From: CAYRPN01 sp964426135
GTDB lineage: Bacteria > Planctomycetota > Phycisphaerae > Phycisphaerales > Phycisphaeraceae
Assembly: GCA_964426135.1 (NCBI GenBank)
Contig: CAYRPN010000016.1
Coordinates: 3,306-67,305, forward strand
Direction: 5' to 3'
DNA: 64,000 nucleotides
Within the stretch, counting starts at the first letter, position 1, and the number at the start of each line of letters is the position of its first letter. The translations under genes were made by a program, and so were the position numbers. Under the pieces are notes generated by a model that made no database searches, was not told the origin of the DNA, and saw only the letters and a program-made list of their open reading frames with translations. Shown in pieces: positions 1 to 8,169 of the stretch.

Positions 1-143
1 CGATCTGATGAAAGTCGTGCGGCATGGGAGTCCATTTCAAATTGAAAAACGAAAAATTGCAATTTTCATTCTGGATTCATCATCATCTCCTCACGTCTTC
101 ACCCCCTCATCCTCTCGCCGTCCTTGTGTTAAACTTCACTCCA

Positions 144-932
144 ATGGATCCGCTCATCATCACGCTCGATGGTCCCGCCGGCTCCGGGAAATCCACCGTC
201 GCCCGACAGCTCGCCAAGCGTCTGGGTCTGGAGTTTCTCGACACCGGCGCGATGTACCGCGGCATCACCGCGCAGGTGCTCGACGATGGCATCGACCCGA
301 AGTCGAGTCCGCAGGCGGTCGCTGATTTCGCGAGGGACTGCACGATCCGCTTCGACTGGAAGAGCGATCCGCCGAGGCTCTACATCAACAACCGCGACGT
401 CACGATGCGTCTGCGCGATTCCGACGTCACCGGCAATGTCAGCGAAGTGGCGGCGATGCCGGACGTGCGCCGCGTGCTGGTGAAGGAACAGCGGCACATC
501 GGGCACGAGCATCCGCGTCTGGTGACCGAAGGCCGCGACCAGGGTTCGGTCGTGTTCCCCCATGCGCAGGCGAAGTTCTACGTCGAAGCGAAGGCGGAAG
601 TGCGTGCCCAGCGCCGCGCGGCCCAGTTGCGCGCCGAGGGCCGGGACGCCGACGAACGCGTGATCCTCCAGCAGATCGTCGCCCGCGATCACAAGGACAG
701 CCACCGCGCGAGCGATCCCCTGATCCGTCCCGCCGACGCGGAGACGATTGACACCTCGAATCTCTCACTGGAGCAGGTGATCGATCTGCTTGAGAAGAAG
801 GTGCGCCAGCGCGTGAAGCCGGCTGCTCAGGTCCAGGCGGCTCCGCAGGTCGTCATCGCCGAGGGCGTCGTGCCCACAGGCAAGCCGGGGGCCAAGCCGG
901 GGGCCAAGCCGGGGGCGGGGGTTCGCCGGTGA
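144..932 (+). CDS. cmk: Cytidylate kinase
   Basis: Phosphorylates CMP and dCMP to the diphosphates in the cytoplasm. The start at 144 gives a 262-residue protein opening with MDPLIITLDGPAGSGKST, so the P-loop lies at residues 10-18 as in Cmk. A TEGRDQGSVVFP segment near residue 130 matches the family nucleotide-binding region. The reading frame is open further upstream (from 24), but that extension has no family similarity. No Shine-Dalgarno is visible; a -10-like hexamer TAAACT at 130-135 lies 8 bases before the ATG, so the mRNA may be almost leaderless. The C-terminus carries a Pro/Ala/Lys/Gly tail of about 40 residues encoded partly by a 12-base tandem repeat (about 888-915), beyond the normal Cmk length of about 225. 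The stop overlaps the plsC start, indicating an operon. Confidence 0.95.
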   Translation: MDPLIITLDGPAGSGKSTVARQLAKRLGLEFLDTGAMYRGITAQVLDDGIDPKSSPQAVADFARDCTIRFDWKSDPPRLYINNRDVTMRLRDSDVTGNVSEVAAMPDVRRVLVKEQRHIGHEHPRLVTEGRDQGSVVFPHAQAKFYVEAKAEVRAQRRAAQLRAEGRDADERVILQQIVARDHKDSHRASDPLIRPADAETIDTSNLSLEQVIDLLEKKVRQRVKPAAQVQAAPQVVIAEGVVPTGKPGAKPGAKPGAGVRR

Positions 933-1609
933 CGGACGTGACGCTGCGCCAGCTTGTGGCTGCTTCGCCGCGAGGTTCGTGGCTTCAATTCCTGTGGTGG
1001 CAGCTTCTCAAGGCTCCATGCACCGCGTGGTACAAGCTGTTCTATCGATTGCGGGTTGAAGGGAATGAGCATTTGCCGCGCACCGGACCGGTGCTCATCG
1101 TTTCCAATCACGAGTCATTTCTCGACCCGGTGCTTGTCGGCCTGTCGTGTTCGCCGCGGCCGATTTACACCATGGCGCGGTCTTCGCTCTTTCGCTTTCC
1201 GATGGGGCAGTTGATTCGCTCGGTCAACGGGATTCCGGTGGATCGCGGCACAGCGGACCTGACCTCCATCCGCCGGTGCATCGACGTGCTGAAGCAGGGC
1301 AAGGCTCTGGGGATCTTTCCCGAAGGCACGCGCAGCGAAGAGGGTGCGATGAAAAAATTTCGCGGCGGGACGATGCTGCTGATCAAGCGGGCGAAGCCGA
1401 TGGTGGCGCCGCTGGCGATCGCGGGGAGTTTCGAGACGTGGCCGCGAAGCAGGAAACTGCCGCATCTGACAGGGCGTATCAAGGTGCGATTCGCGCCTCC
1501 GATCGCGGCGGAGACATTGATCGAGATGGGCGAGGAGGCGGCGCTGGAGTCGCTGCGGGTGAAAGTTCAGGAGATGCGCGATGAGCTACGGGAAGGGATG
1601 AAGAAGTAA
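929..1609 (+). CDS. plsC: 1-acyl-sn-glycerol-3-phosphate acyltransferase
   Basis: Membrane-associated acyltransferase that makes phosphatidic acid from lysophosphatidic acid in phospholipid synthesis. The 226-residue protein has the catalytic HX4D motif (NHESFLD, His61-Asp66), a later substrate-binding FPEGTRS motif near residue 130, and the usual length of small PlsC proteins. The GTG start at 929 overlaps the cmk stop (GTGA), so translation is probably coupled. A cmk-plsC pair is a familiar bacterial arrangement. The exact acyl acceptor cannot be read from sequence, so a related lyso-lipid acyltransferase is possible. Confidence 0.9.
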   Translation: MTDVTLRQLVAASPRGSWLQFLWWQLLKAPCTAWYKLFYRLRVEGNEHLPRTGPVLIVSNHESFLDPVLVGLSCSPRPIYTMARSSLFRFPMGQLIRSVNGIPVDRGTADLTSIRRCIDVLKQGKALGIFPEGTRSEEGAMKKFRGGTMLLIKRAKPMVAPLAIAGSFETWPRSRKLPHLTGRIKVRFAPPIAAETLIEMGEEAALESLRVKVQEMRDELREGMKK

Positions 1610-1668
1610 AAAGACTCTTCGTTCAGCGGCGGGCCAAAGGCTCGGCGGCGGCCCGCGCGGCCCCCGGC

Positions 1669-2070
1669 TCAGTCATATCGGAACACACCCTTGCGCCACG
1701 CGTAGACAAACGCGATGATGCTGGTGAGCACGAAGAAAAGCATGCGGGCGAGGAAGAGCGGGCTGAGGCCCGACTCGCTGGTGAGACTGGGGAACACGGT
1801 GGCCCACGGATAGAGGAAGACGATTTCCACGTCGAACACGAGGAACGTCATGGCGACGATGTAGAAACGGACGTTGAACCGGCGGCGCGCGGTGCCGATG
1901 GGATTCACGCCTGATTCGTAGGTGGAGCCTTTGATGTCGCCCTTGCGGCTGGGGCCGATGATGTGCGTGAGCACGAGGTTGCCCACGCCGAAGGCGATCG
2001 CCATCAGCAGCAGCACGCCGAGTGGGGCGTAGTGACTGAACGAGTCGGCATTCGCAAGCATGAACGGCAT
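1669..2070 (-). CDS. nuoA: NADH-quinone oxidoreductase subunit A
   Basis: Small membrane subunit of respiratory complex I. The 133-residue protein has three hydrophobic segments and the family signature around GVNPIGTARRRFNVRF followed by FDVEIVFLYPWA, with the conserved acidic pair in the second helix. I chose the ATG at 2070 because GGAG lies about 9 bases upstream. An ATG at 2106 in frame would add 12 residues without similarity. nuoA normally heads a nuoA-N operon, but here no nuoB or other nuo gene follows. The gene stands alone between a glycosyltransferase and the convergent plsC. Confidence 0.93.
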   Translation of the reverse strand: MPFMLANADSFSHYAPLGVLLLMAIAFGVGNLVLTHIIGPSRKGDIKGSTYESGVNPIGTARRRFNVRFYIVAMTFLVFDVEIVFLYPWATVFPSLTSESGLSPLFLARMLFFVLTSIIAFVYAWRKGVFRYD

Positions 2071-2106
2071 TTCGCAAAGCTCCAGAAGGCGGCGGCAGTT
2101 TAGCAT

Positions 2107-3381
2107 TTAGCCGGCGGGCTTGCCCGCCGAGGGGCCCACTGCCTCCAGCAATTCGCACGTTCTCTCATTGGCGTGGGAATCGCGAACCTTCCTCGCGAAG
2201 GTCGCGCACGCCGTCTTCACGTCGCCGGAATCGAGCAGCGTTCGCAGCGCATCCGCCACGCGCTTGCCTTTGAATCGGCTCGGCACGACGAAGGTGCCCA
2301 CGCCCAGCCGCTGCAATCGCGCGACGTTGTCCGGTTGATCGAAACCCAGCGGCATGACCAACTGCGGAATGCCCGCGGCGAGCGCCTGGGCACAGGTGCC
2401 GATGCCTCCGTGATGAGCGATCGCCGCACAGCGCGGCAAGACCTGCGAGAAGGGCACATACGGCAAGTGCAGCACGTGGTCCGGCAGTTTCGCCGGCAAC
2501 TGTTCAGGATAGCGCGACAACAGGAGCGCGCGGCGATTCAACAATCGCGCCGCCTCGATGCCCGCCGCGAAAAAGCGATCCGCCTGGCGATTCGCCGAGC
2601 CGGGCGTGAACACGATCGGCGGCGAGCCGGCTTGCAGGAAAGCCTCCAGCGAGGGGTCGAGCTCGTGATGCCCGGCTTCATCAAAAAGCGGAAACCCGGT
2701 GAGCTTCAGTTGTGCAGGCCAGTCGGGCTGCGGCGGGCCGAACCAGTCTGGGAACAGTCCGATCACTCGCTGCGGCGAATGCATCCACGATCGGAACACG
2801 CGCGAAACGCCGGGCAAGCCCAACTCGCGCCGCCAGCGATTGAGCAGCGGCACCATGTGCGGATCGGCGAAAACCTTGTCAACGAGCCACCACATCGCAC
2901 GCTTCATGAAGCGAGGCATCCACGACAGATCGCGCCCCGGCAGATGCACGGGCTGCTGATGGTCCGAGCGGAACACCGCCGGCGCCAGGTGCAGCGTGGC
3001 GGCGGGCGTGTGATGCTTGTCCTCGAAGACGCGCGCGTGAAATGCAATGCCGTGGCCCACCAGCACGCTGCGGCCGGGCTGATGGATGCGGGCGATGGCA
3101 TCGTAGCCCTCGCGCATCATCCGTGCGGCGATGCCGAGCACAACTTTCAGTCCTCGCCGCGGATGCCAGAGATCAGGATCCTGCGTGACGCGATTGAAAT
3201 CCTCTTCGGTGCCGATGCCGACGTAGCTGGCGCCGGACGCTTCGATGAGTTTCTGAAAGGTCGGGCCGGAAATGATGGAGACCTCGTGCCCGCGCTGTTG
3301 CAGGATTCGGCCGAGGCCGACGTACGGATGCACATCGCCGCTGGAGCCGACTGGCGTGAGGATGAAATGCCTGGAGTTCAC
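2107..3381 (-). CDS. GT-B fold glycosyltransferase, UDPGT/MGT-like
   Basis: Probable glycosyltransferase that moves a sugar from a nucleotide donor to a lipid or secondary metabolite. The N-terminus reads NSRHFILTPVGSSGDVHPYVG, the typical opening of GT1/GT28-like enzymes (TxGxxGDV-P). The C-terminal donor-binding region has HHGGIGTCAQALAAGIP followed by PLGFDQPDNVARLQ, the UDPGT signature. I chose a GTG start at 3381 (424 residues); the frame runs open to 3630, but the extra residues are Arg-rich and unlike the family. It ends 36 bases before nuoA on the same strand. The acceptor and donor are unknown. Confidence 0.85.
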   Translation of the reverse strand: MNSRHFILTPVGSSGDVHPYVGLGRILQQRGHEVSIISGPTFQKLIEASGASYVGIGTEEDFNRVTQDPDLWHPRRGLKVVLGIAARMMREGYDAIARIHQPGRSVLVGHGIAFHARVFEDKHHTPAATLHLAPAVFRSDHQQPVHLPGRDLSWMPRFMKRAMWWLVDKVFADPHMVPLLNRWRRELGLPGVSRVFRSWMHSPQRVIGLFPDWFGPPQPDWPAQLKLTGFPLFDEAGHHELDPSLEAFLQAGSPPIVFTPGSANRQADRFFAAGIEAARLLNRRALLLSRYPEQLPAKLPDHVLHLPYVPFSQVLPRCAAIAHHGGIGTCAQALAAGIPQLVMPLGFDQPDNVARLQRLGVGTFVVPSRFKGKRVADALRTLLDSGDVKTACATFARKVRDSHANERTCELLEAVGPSAGKPAG

Positions 3382-3473
3382 AGTGCGGATGGTAGCAGGG
3401 CGAGCACAGTGACCGATGGCGCGCTCCTTCGCGCGGGCCTGCCGGCACGTCCTGGCATCAGGGCATCCGCAGA

Positions 3474-4874
3474 TCAAATCACGAAGAACGATGCCACGGT
3501 CATCATCAGGATGAGCGCGAGGAAGAACTGCACCACGAGGATGACGATCAGCAGCATCGTGACCTCCCAGAAGTTCAGGTCGAAAAGCTTCGCCAGCGGC
3601 AACCCTACAACGACGATGCGCACGAACCACGTGAGCATCATCCCGGTGCCCAGCGTGGCGGACATGATCGTGTCGTTGATCCAGTCGCAGATCGCCATCG
3701 GTCCGATCACCAGGCCCGTCAGTTTCAGCAGAGTCGTCTGAAGCGAGCCGAAGCCGATGTCGAGCACCTTCGCGGCGACCATGCAGCAGAACAGGATGAT
3801 CGGAACCATGACGATCGCTTGGAACGCAAGCGAGTAAAACGCCAGAATCAGCGGCGAAACCGAGAACCCCTTCTTTTTCTTCACCGCGGCCAGCGCCAGC
3901 GAACTGCGCGACGCGACGAGTTTGCGCTTCGCCTTGGCGGCCTCACGCTCCGCGGTCTTGGACTTCTCGATATCGGTGGGTGCTGGTTCGGGTGGCGGTA
4001 GCGGTGCGGTTGCGGCCTTATCCTTCTCCGCGGGCGCTTGGGGATCCGCCGGCGGAGCCTTCGGCTGCTTCAGAATTTCCAGCAACTGGTCCGCTTCCGG
4101 GTTCCCTTTGATCGAATCCTGATCGACGATCGTTTCCTCCATCTCGCTGGCCGGGATCTCGGAAGGATCGCCTTCGTCAACGGAAGGGCGGCCGAAGAAA
4201 TTGTTTCGCGGCACCGGCTTTGCAATGGCCGCATCTTCCTCTTCATTCAACGCGCCCATGCCTCCATACGCGCGCAGAATGGTGAAAAGGATGCCGACCG
4301 CGATCATCGCAACGGGAACGTACAGGTCGATGAACTTGTAGTTCGTTTCATCGTCCGTCGTTCTGCGTCGCGGCCGCGACGATGTGTTGGGGCGTCCCTC
4401 CGAACCGAGTTGGGCATCATCATCCGGATCGTGATGGGCATCGTCCTCGCTTGCAGGCGGCGTCGTTGCGAGAACCGCTGAAGTCTGCAGTTTTCTGCCT
4501 GACTTTCGGTTGTAGCCGCAACGGATGCACAGGACGGCCTCCACTTTCATCGGGGCGTGACAAGCGGGACAGGTGCCCGATGCCGCCGGTGAATGTGCAT
4601 CGTTCAGATCGAGCGGCAAAGCGCCCAAGGCGGCCTCCGAACGCGCATCGGGTTCCGACGATTCAGCGAAATGAGGGGGCTCCTCAAGTTCGAATGGATT
4701 GCTCTCAGACTTTACTTCCTGTGGCGGCGGCGCCGGGTCACCGTTCGCGGCCGCCGGCATCGGGAAAGACATCCCGCAGACGCACTTCACTTTGCGTCCT
4801 GCCAACTCCGCGCGCCAGCGAAGGCGCTTGCCGCAGGAAGGGCACGAGATCGATTCGTTGGGTTGGCTCGGCAT
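3474..4874 (-). CDS. Zinc-ribbon membrane protein of unknown function
   Basis: A 466-residue protein with two likely zinc-binding parts at the N-terminus: CPSC at residues 11-14 with CVC at 31-33, and a second CPAC...CIRCGYN module near residue 115. A long low-complexity Pro/Ala/Lys/Glu linker follows. The last 130 residues are strongly hydrophobic with about four membrane segments, resembling a Yip1-like or RDD-like membrane domain. A weaker hydrophobic segment sits mid-protein. The ATG at 4874 has GGAG 8-9 bases upstream. Zinc-ribbon plus membrane proteins are common and mostly uncharacterised in planctomycetes. No function is assigned. Confidence 0.75.
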   Translation of the reverse strand: MPSQPNESISCPSCGKRLRWRAELAGRKVKCVCGMSFPMPAAANGDPAPPPQEVKSESNPFELEEPPHFAESSEPDARSEAALGALPLDLNDAHSPAASGTCPACHAPMKVEAVLCIRCGYNRKSGRKLQTSAVLATTPPASEDDAHHDPDDDAQLGSEGRPNTSSRPRRRTTDDETNYKFIDLYVPVAMIAVGILFTILRAYGGMGALNEEEDAAIAKPVPRNNFFGRPSVDEGDPSEIPASEMEETIVDQDSIKGNPEADQLLEILKQPKAPPADPQAPAEKDKAATAPLPPPEPAPTDIEKSKTAEREAAKAKRKLVASRSSLALAAVKKKKGFSVSPLILAFYSLAFQAIVMVPIILFCCMVAAKVLDIGFGSLQTTLLKLTGLVIGPMAICDWINDTIMSATLGTGMMLTWFVRIVVVGLPLAKLFDLNFWEVTMLLIVILVVQFFLALILMMTVASFFVI

Positions 4875-5113
4875 GCGAGAAGTCTCCGGAATGCAGCCGG
4901 TGAAAACATCGCAGACGAACATGAAAATGTCAATCGTTCTGCGAAGCGTTCACACCACCGTCATCGTCCCCGTCTGCCTCGCGAAGCCTTGCGTCAGCAC
5001 GTACGTCGCGTTGATGATGGAAGTGAACGTCAGCGTGACAATGCCCGCGCCGCTTCCTCCACGTCGACTTGGTGGTACGCCTGTCGAGCACGAAGTCGCG
5101 CCATGCGGGGAAG

Positions 5114-5187
5114 TGGGCGATGCAGGACTCGAACCCGCGACATCCTCCGTGTAAAGGAGGCGCTCTAGCCAACTGAGCTAATCGCCC
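5114..5187 (-). tRNA. tRNA-Val (anticodon UAC)
   Basis: A complete 74-base cloverleaf on the minus strand. The acceptor stem GGGCGAT pairs with ATCGCCC and the discriminator is A. The anticodon stem CCTCC/GGAGG encloses loop TTTACAC, so the anticodon is TAC (valine). The T-arm has GGTTCGAGTCC. The 3' CCA is not encoded. Confidence 0.95.
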
Positions 5188-5196
5188 GATGTGTGC

Positions 5197-5225
5197 ATTC
5201 TATCCTTTGACGCGGCTCAGGTCAT
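5197..5225 (-). promoter_or_regulatory. Candidate promoter of tRNA-Val(UAC)
   Basis: On the minus strand a -10-like TAGAAT (5197-5202) lies 9 bases before the tRNA 5' end, with ATGACC (5220-5225) 17 bases further upstream as a weak -35. The spacing is ideal, but the -35 matches the consensus only moderately. Confidence 0.45.
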
Positions 5226-5332
5226 CGTTGTGTTGTCGACCCGCCTTGGGCTGGCTGGTTCGAGGGATAGGCGCGGGGCGTTTGGCAGGCTACAATACCA
5301 AGGCCCACCTGCACTCCGTCAAGGATTCCTAC

Positions 5333-5851
5333 ATGAAGCCCATCTTCCACGCTCTGCTGCTCATCGTGTCGCTTGCAATCGCATCGTCGTTCGCGACGGC
5401 TGCCGAGGATGCGCCTAAGAAGGAAACTCCCAAGAAGGAAGTTCCCAAGAAGGAGAAGAAGCCGGAGACCACGATCGAGTGGACGGAGATCAAGACCGAT
5501 TCCGGCCCGCTGAAGAAGCCGGAGTATCGCGCGGGGCAGAAAAAGGTCGAGCCGACATCGGTGGAGTTCGATGTTGAGGCGCAGGGTTTCCGCGTCAAGA
5601 TCAAGGCGGAGGCGCTTGAGGACGCGAAGGGCGGTTCCATGCGTGCGGTGCTGCTGAAGAAGGAAGGCACCGGCGAGAAGGCGAAGTTCCGTTCCGCAGG
5701 CAATCTCGGCAGCATCCGCGCTGGCGGCGAGATCGCCAAGGTGTTCGCTGGAGCGGGCACTTACAAGATCGAACTCGAAGGCGACAAGGTCAAGTACGAA
5801 GTCGTCGTGGAAGCCGCGGAGAAGAAGACGGCCGAGACCAAGGAAAAGTGA
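5333..5851 (+). CDS. Exported Lys-rich protein of unknown function
   Basis: A 172-residue protein with a clear Sec signal peptide (KPIFHALLLIVSLAIASSFATA then AED). A Lys/Glu/Pro-rich stretch with repeated PKKE units follows at about residues 25-45. The rest looks like one beta-rich domain with no catalytic motif I recognise. The ATG at 5333 has AAGGA 7 bases upstream, and TACAAT at 5291-5296 could be a -10 box. It is likely periplasmic. It is transcribed away from the tRNA-Val gene and is probably monocistronic. Confidence 0.75.
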   Translation: MKPIFHALLLIVSLAIASSFATAAEDAPKKETPKKEVPKKEKKPETTIEWTEIKTDSGPLKKPEYRAGQKKVEPTSVEFDVEAQGFRVKIKAEALEDAKGGSMRAVLLKKEGTGEKAKFRSAGNLGSIRAGGEIAKVFAGAGTYKIELEGDKVKYEVVVEAAEKKTAETKEK

Positions 5852-5938
5852 TTCGGCACGGCTGTTGGGGCCCGCGAAGCGTGGCGCACGACCAATGTTG
5901 TCCACGCGGTTGAACAGGAGTAGTGATCCCTTTGAATC

Positions 5939-5982
5939 GGGTGGCCGGGGCTGAGTCGGCGAAGCCCCGGAACAAACCACCC
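5939..5982. repeat. Intergenic hairpin repeat (GGGTGGCCGGGGCT type)
   Basis: In the 280-base gap 5852-6131 an inverted repeat pairs GGGTGG (5939-5944) and CCGGGGCT with AGCCCCGG and CCACCC (ending 5982). It lies at least 150 bases before the next gene and has no T-run. A diverged relative (GCCGTGGCTGAGTCCGGCG) occurs around 34995-35013. The rest of the gap holds nothing I recognise. Confidence 0.5.
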
Positions 5983-6131
5983 AATGCACCGGGGCGTCGA
6001 AGACTCCTCCCCGACAACCCAAGCATTTTCAAACGGGCTCACTATCGAACGGGACATCTCTTGGAGTTCATCCACGTATAGCGCGGCGTGCCAGGGTAAA
6101 CTGAAATGTTGTCGGGCTGTGAGGCGCTGCC

Positions 6132-7931
6132 ATGCCCAGATTCTTGCTTTTGCTTTTGACCGCGCTTGTCTTTCTTTCCCTGCCGGCCTGTCATGCCGCG
6201 CCGCCGGTCGCGCTGCCGGTGCAGTCGCCGGATCCCTTCACCAATCCTGCAGGCATTGCCGAGGGGAACTTTGCGTTCGTCGCGCCGGCGAATGTGTCGC
6301 TGTTCCTGCAGTTCGACAACGTGGCGGACTGGCGCGGCTCCGCGGCCAATGAAGCACTGGCGGCTCAGGTCTGGAAGGCATTGAAGGAAGTCGAAGAACC
6401 GCGGGTCTGGCTGCCTGCCGTGGCTGCGCTGGGCATGAGCCACGAGCAACTGCGGGAGCGTTACTTCGGCAGGTCACTCGCCTTCGTCGGTGCGGATGGA
6501 AGCGAGGGCCTGGCTTACGCGGTGTGGTCGAGCGCCGAGCCGGCGCACCTGCTCGCGCTGCCCGTGGCGATGCAGTTGAAACAGCAATCGGCCGCGACCG
6601 CCGATTCCCGCTTCGACACATTCACCTCGGCGGACGGCAGCGTATTGATGGCGATCCACGAGGATCGGTTCCTTGTCGCGCCGGTGAGGCATCGCGCGTG
6701 GTTCGAGAAGCTCATCCGATTCGCAGCAGACCAGTCCCCGCAATCGCCGCAGAACACCCTGGCGATCCGCTCCTCGCAGACCGCTTCGACCACGACCGAC
6801 ACCGCCGGCGCGACACTGCCTGCCAAGGCACTGGCGCGCGATGATCGGTTTCAAGACTTGCTGCAGAAGCTGCCTTCGGATCGCAGCGTCCTGCTTTTCA
6901 CGCAGGACGCCAAACAGGATGGCCGGCATGCCGTCGTCGTGACGATGAACGGCGAGCACCTGTCGGCGCACTATGCCGCGCGGATCAGGAAGTTCGATGA
7001 GTTCTATCGGCAGTTCGAGCATACTTCAGGTGCGAACTTCGGCCCCGCGCCCAGCGATGCGATCATGGCCGCCAGCGTGAATCTCATCAAGAAGGACAAC
7101 AAGGGCATCGGCTTTCTCAATCTCTTCGTGTTCCCGAAGAACATGGAAGATCACGTGCTGCCGAAGCTGGCGGCGCCGATGGTCGTCTTCCTGACCTCGA
7201 TGCCCGGCAGCGAATTAAAGTCGGATGTCACCGTCCGCGTGCCGGTGGGAGTGGTGGCGATCAGGTTGAAGGATCGCGGTGTGGCGGACGACCTGGATCG
7301 CATCGTGGGTGGGTTTCACCTCTTTGCGAACCTGGGCGAGTTCAATGTGCTGGAAGGCGTCTTCGGCGGCAGCCGCGAAATGGAAGGCGATGTGGCGTTC
7401 CGCGTCGCCGATTTCGGGCAGGCGATTGTGAAGCGCATCAAAGATCCGGCGACCGTGAAGATGTTCAGGATGCCGGAACTGAAGTTGCTCACCCATATTT
7501 CCTACGGCCGCATCGGCGACTGGTACGTGATGTGTACTCAGGAAAAGACGTTCCGCCAACTTGCGAAGGTCCATGGGCAGGCGGCTGCCACGCTGGATGG
7601 CAGCGGGGCGGCGCGGCTGTTCAAGCTGGATGATCGCAGCGAAGTGATTTTCAACGGCATGGTGCGGGCGCCGCAACTTGCGACCCTTTCGGATGAACTG
7701 ACGGAGTACTGGAAGAAACTTGAGGTGAAGGCGGAGGTTCCCGCACCCTCGCAAGAGGAAGCCGCCGCGAAGAAGAAGCGTGAGGAAAGCGCCGCCGCCC
7801 GGCAGATTCGCAAGCCCATGGAATGGATCGCCGACGCGATCAAGCACCGGCATTCCTTCAGCGTGCAGGTCTGGCGCGACGAGGCGGGCGATCTGCGGGG
7901 GATGATGAAGACGGTGGAGGGCGACAAGTGA
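6132..7931 (+). CDS. Exported protein of unknown function, 599 residues
   Basis: The N-terminus is a strong signal peptide (RFLLLLLTALVFLSLPACHA). LPAC could act as a lipobox, so this may be a lipoprotein. The mature part is a long soluble region with alternating alpha/beta character and repeated phrases about field or score calculation in no family I can name. A Glu/Ala/Lys-rich coiled segment lies near residues 535-565. The ATG at 6132 follows no good Shine-Dalgarno. It stands alone between two intergenic repeats. No function is assigned. Confidence 0.7.
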   Translation: MPRFLLLLLTALVFLSLPACHAAPPVALPVQSPDPFTNPAGIAEGNFAFVAPANVSLFLQFDNVADWRGSAANEALAAQVWKALKEVEEPRVWLPAVAALGMSHEQLRERYFGRSLAFVGADGSEGLAYAVWSSAEPAHLLALPVAMQLKQQSAATADSRFDTFTSADGSVLMAIHEDRFLVAPVRHRAWFEKLIRFAADQSPQSPQNTLAIRSSQTASTTTDTAGATLPAKALARDDRFQDLLQKLPSDRSVLLFTQDAKQDGRHAVVVTMNGEHLSAHYAARIRKFDEFYRQFEHTSGANFGPAPSDAIMAASVNLIKKDNKGIGFLNLFVFPKNMEDHVLPKLAAPMVVFLTSMPGSELKSDVTVRVPVGVVAIRLKDRGVADDLDRIVGGFHLFANLGEFNVLEGVFGGSREMEGDVAFRVADFGQAIVKRIKDPATVKMFRMPELKLLTHISYGRIGDWYVMCTQEKTFRQLAKVHGQAAATLDGSGAARLFKLDDRSEVIFNGMVRAPQLATLSDELTEYWKKLEVKAEVPAPSQEEAAAKKKREESAAARQIRKPMEWIADAIKHRHSFSVQVWRDEAGDLRGMMKTVEGDK

Positions 7932-7944
7932 GAGGTGCGAAGTG

Positions 7945-8039
7945 ATACGGATTCCACTTGAATCGCGCGCCGAGGTCTTGTACGAAATCCCCGTCGGTTC
8001 TCCGATTGTTACGGCGCGAAGATCAACTGGAATCCGTAT
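7945..8039. repeat. 95-base MITE-like inverted-repeat element
   Basis: Sixteen-base terminal arms, ATACGGATTCCACTTG at 7945-7960 and its complement at 8024-8039, match at 15 of 16 positions. Inside them is a second, weaker pair (CGCGCCG/CGGCGCG). It fills the 238-base gap between the exported protein and the convergent MFS gene. The two-tier dyad looks like a small non-autonomous palindromic element. It is not an obvious terminator, as there is no T-run. Confidence 0.65.
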
Positions 8040-8169
8040 GAGAAGTGGAGAGTGAAAAGTGCGGAGGGCTTGGGAGGTGCGCGGTTTTGCGAAAGGTGCG
8101 TCAAGTCCGCGCCGAGACTTGACGCACCCTGTGTCGGAGCCGATGCGAATCTCCTCCCTTCGCTCCTGT

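Noticed and set aside
2173..3741. 522-codon plus-strand frame opposite the glycosyltransferase
   Set aside because: Antisense shadow; the glycosyltransferase motifs are on the minus strand.
4930..5113. Minus-strand frame ending AGIVTLTFTSIINATYVLTQ... TMTVV before the tRNA
   Set aside because: It looks protein-like for about 30 residues, but there is no start codon in frame and it would run into the tRNA; probably chance.
7945..8039. The 95-base dyad as a transcription terminator between convergent genes
   Set aside because: Arms are separated by more than 60 bases and there is no T-run on either strand; it fits a repeat element better.
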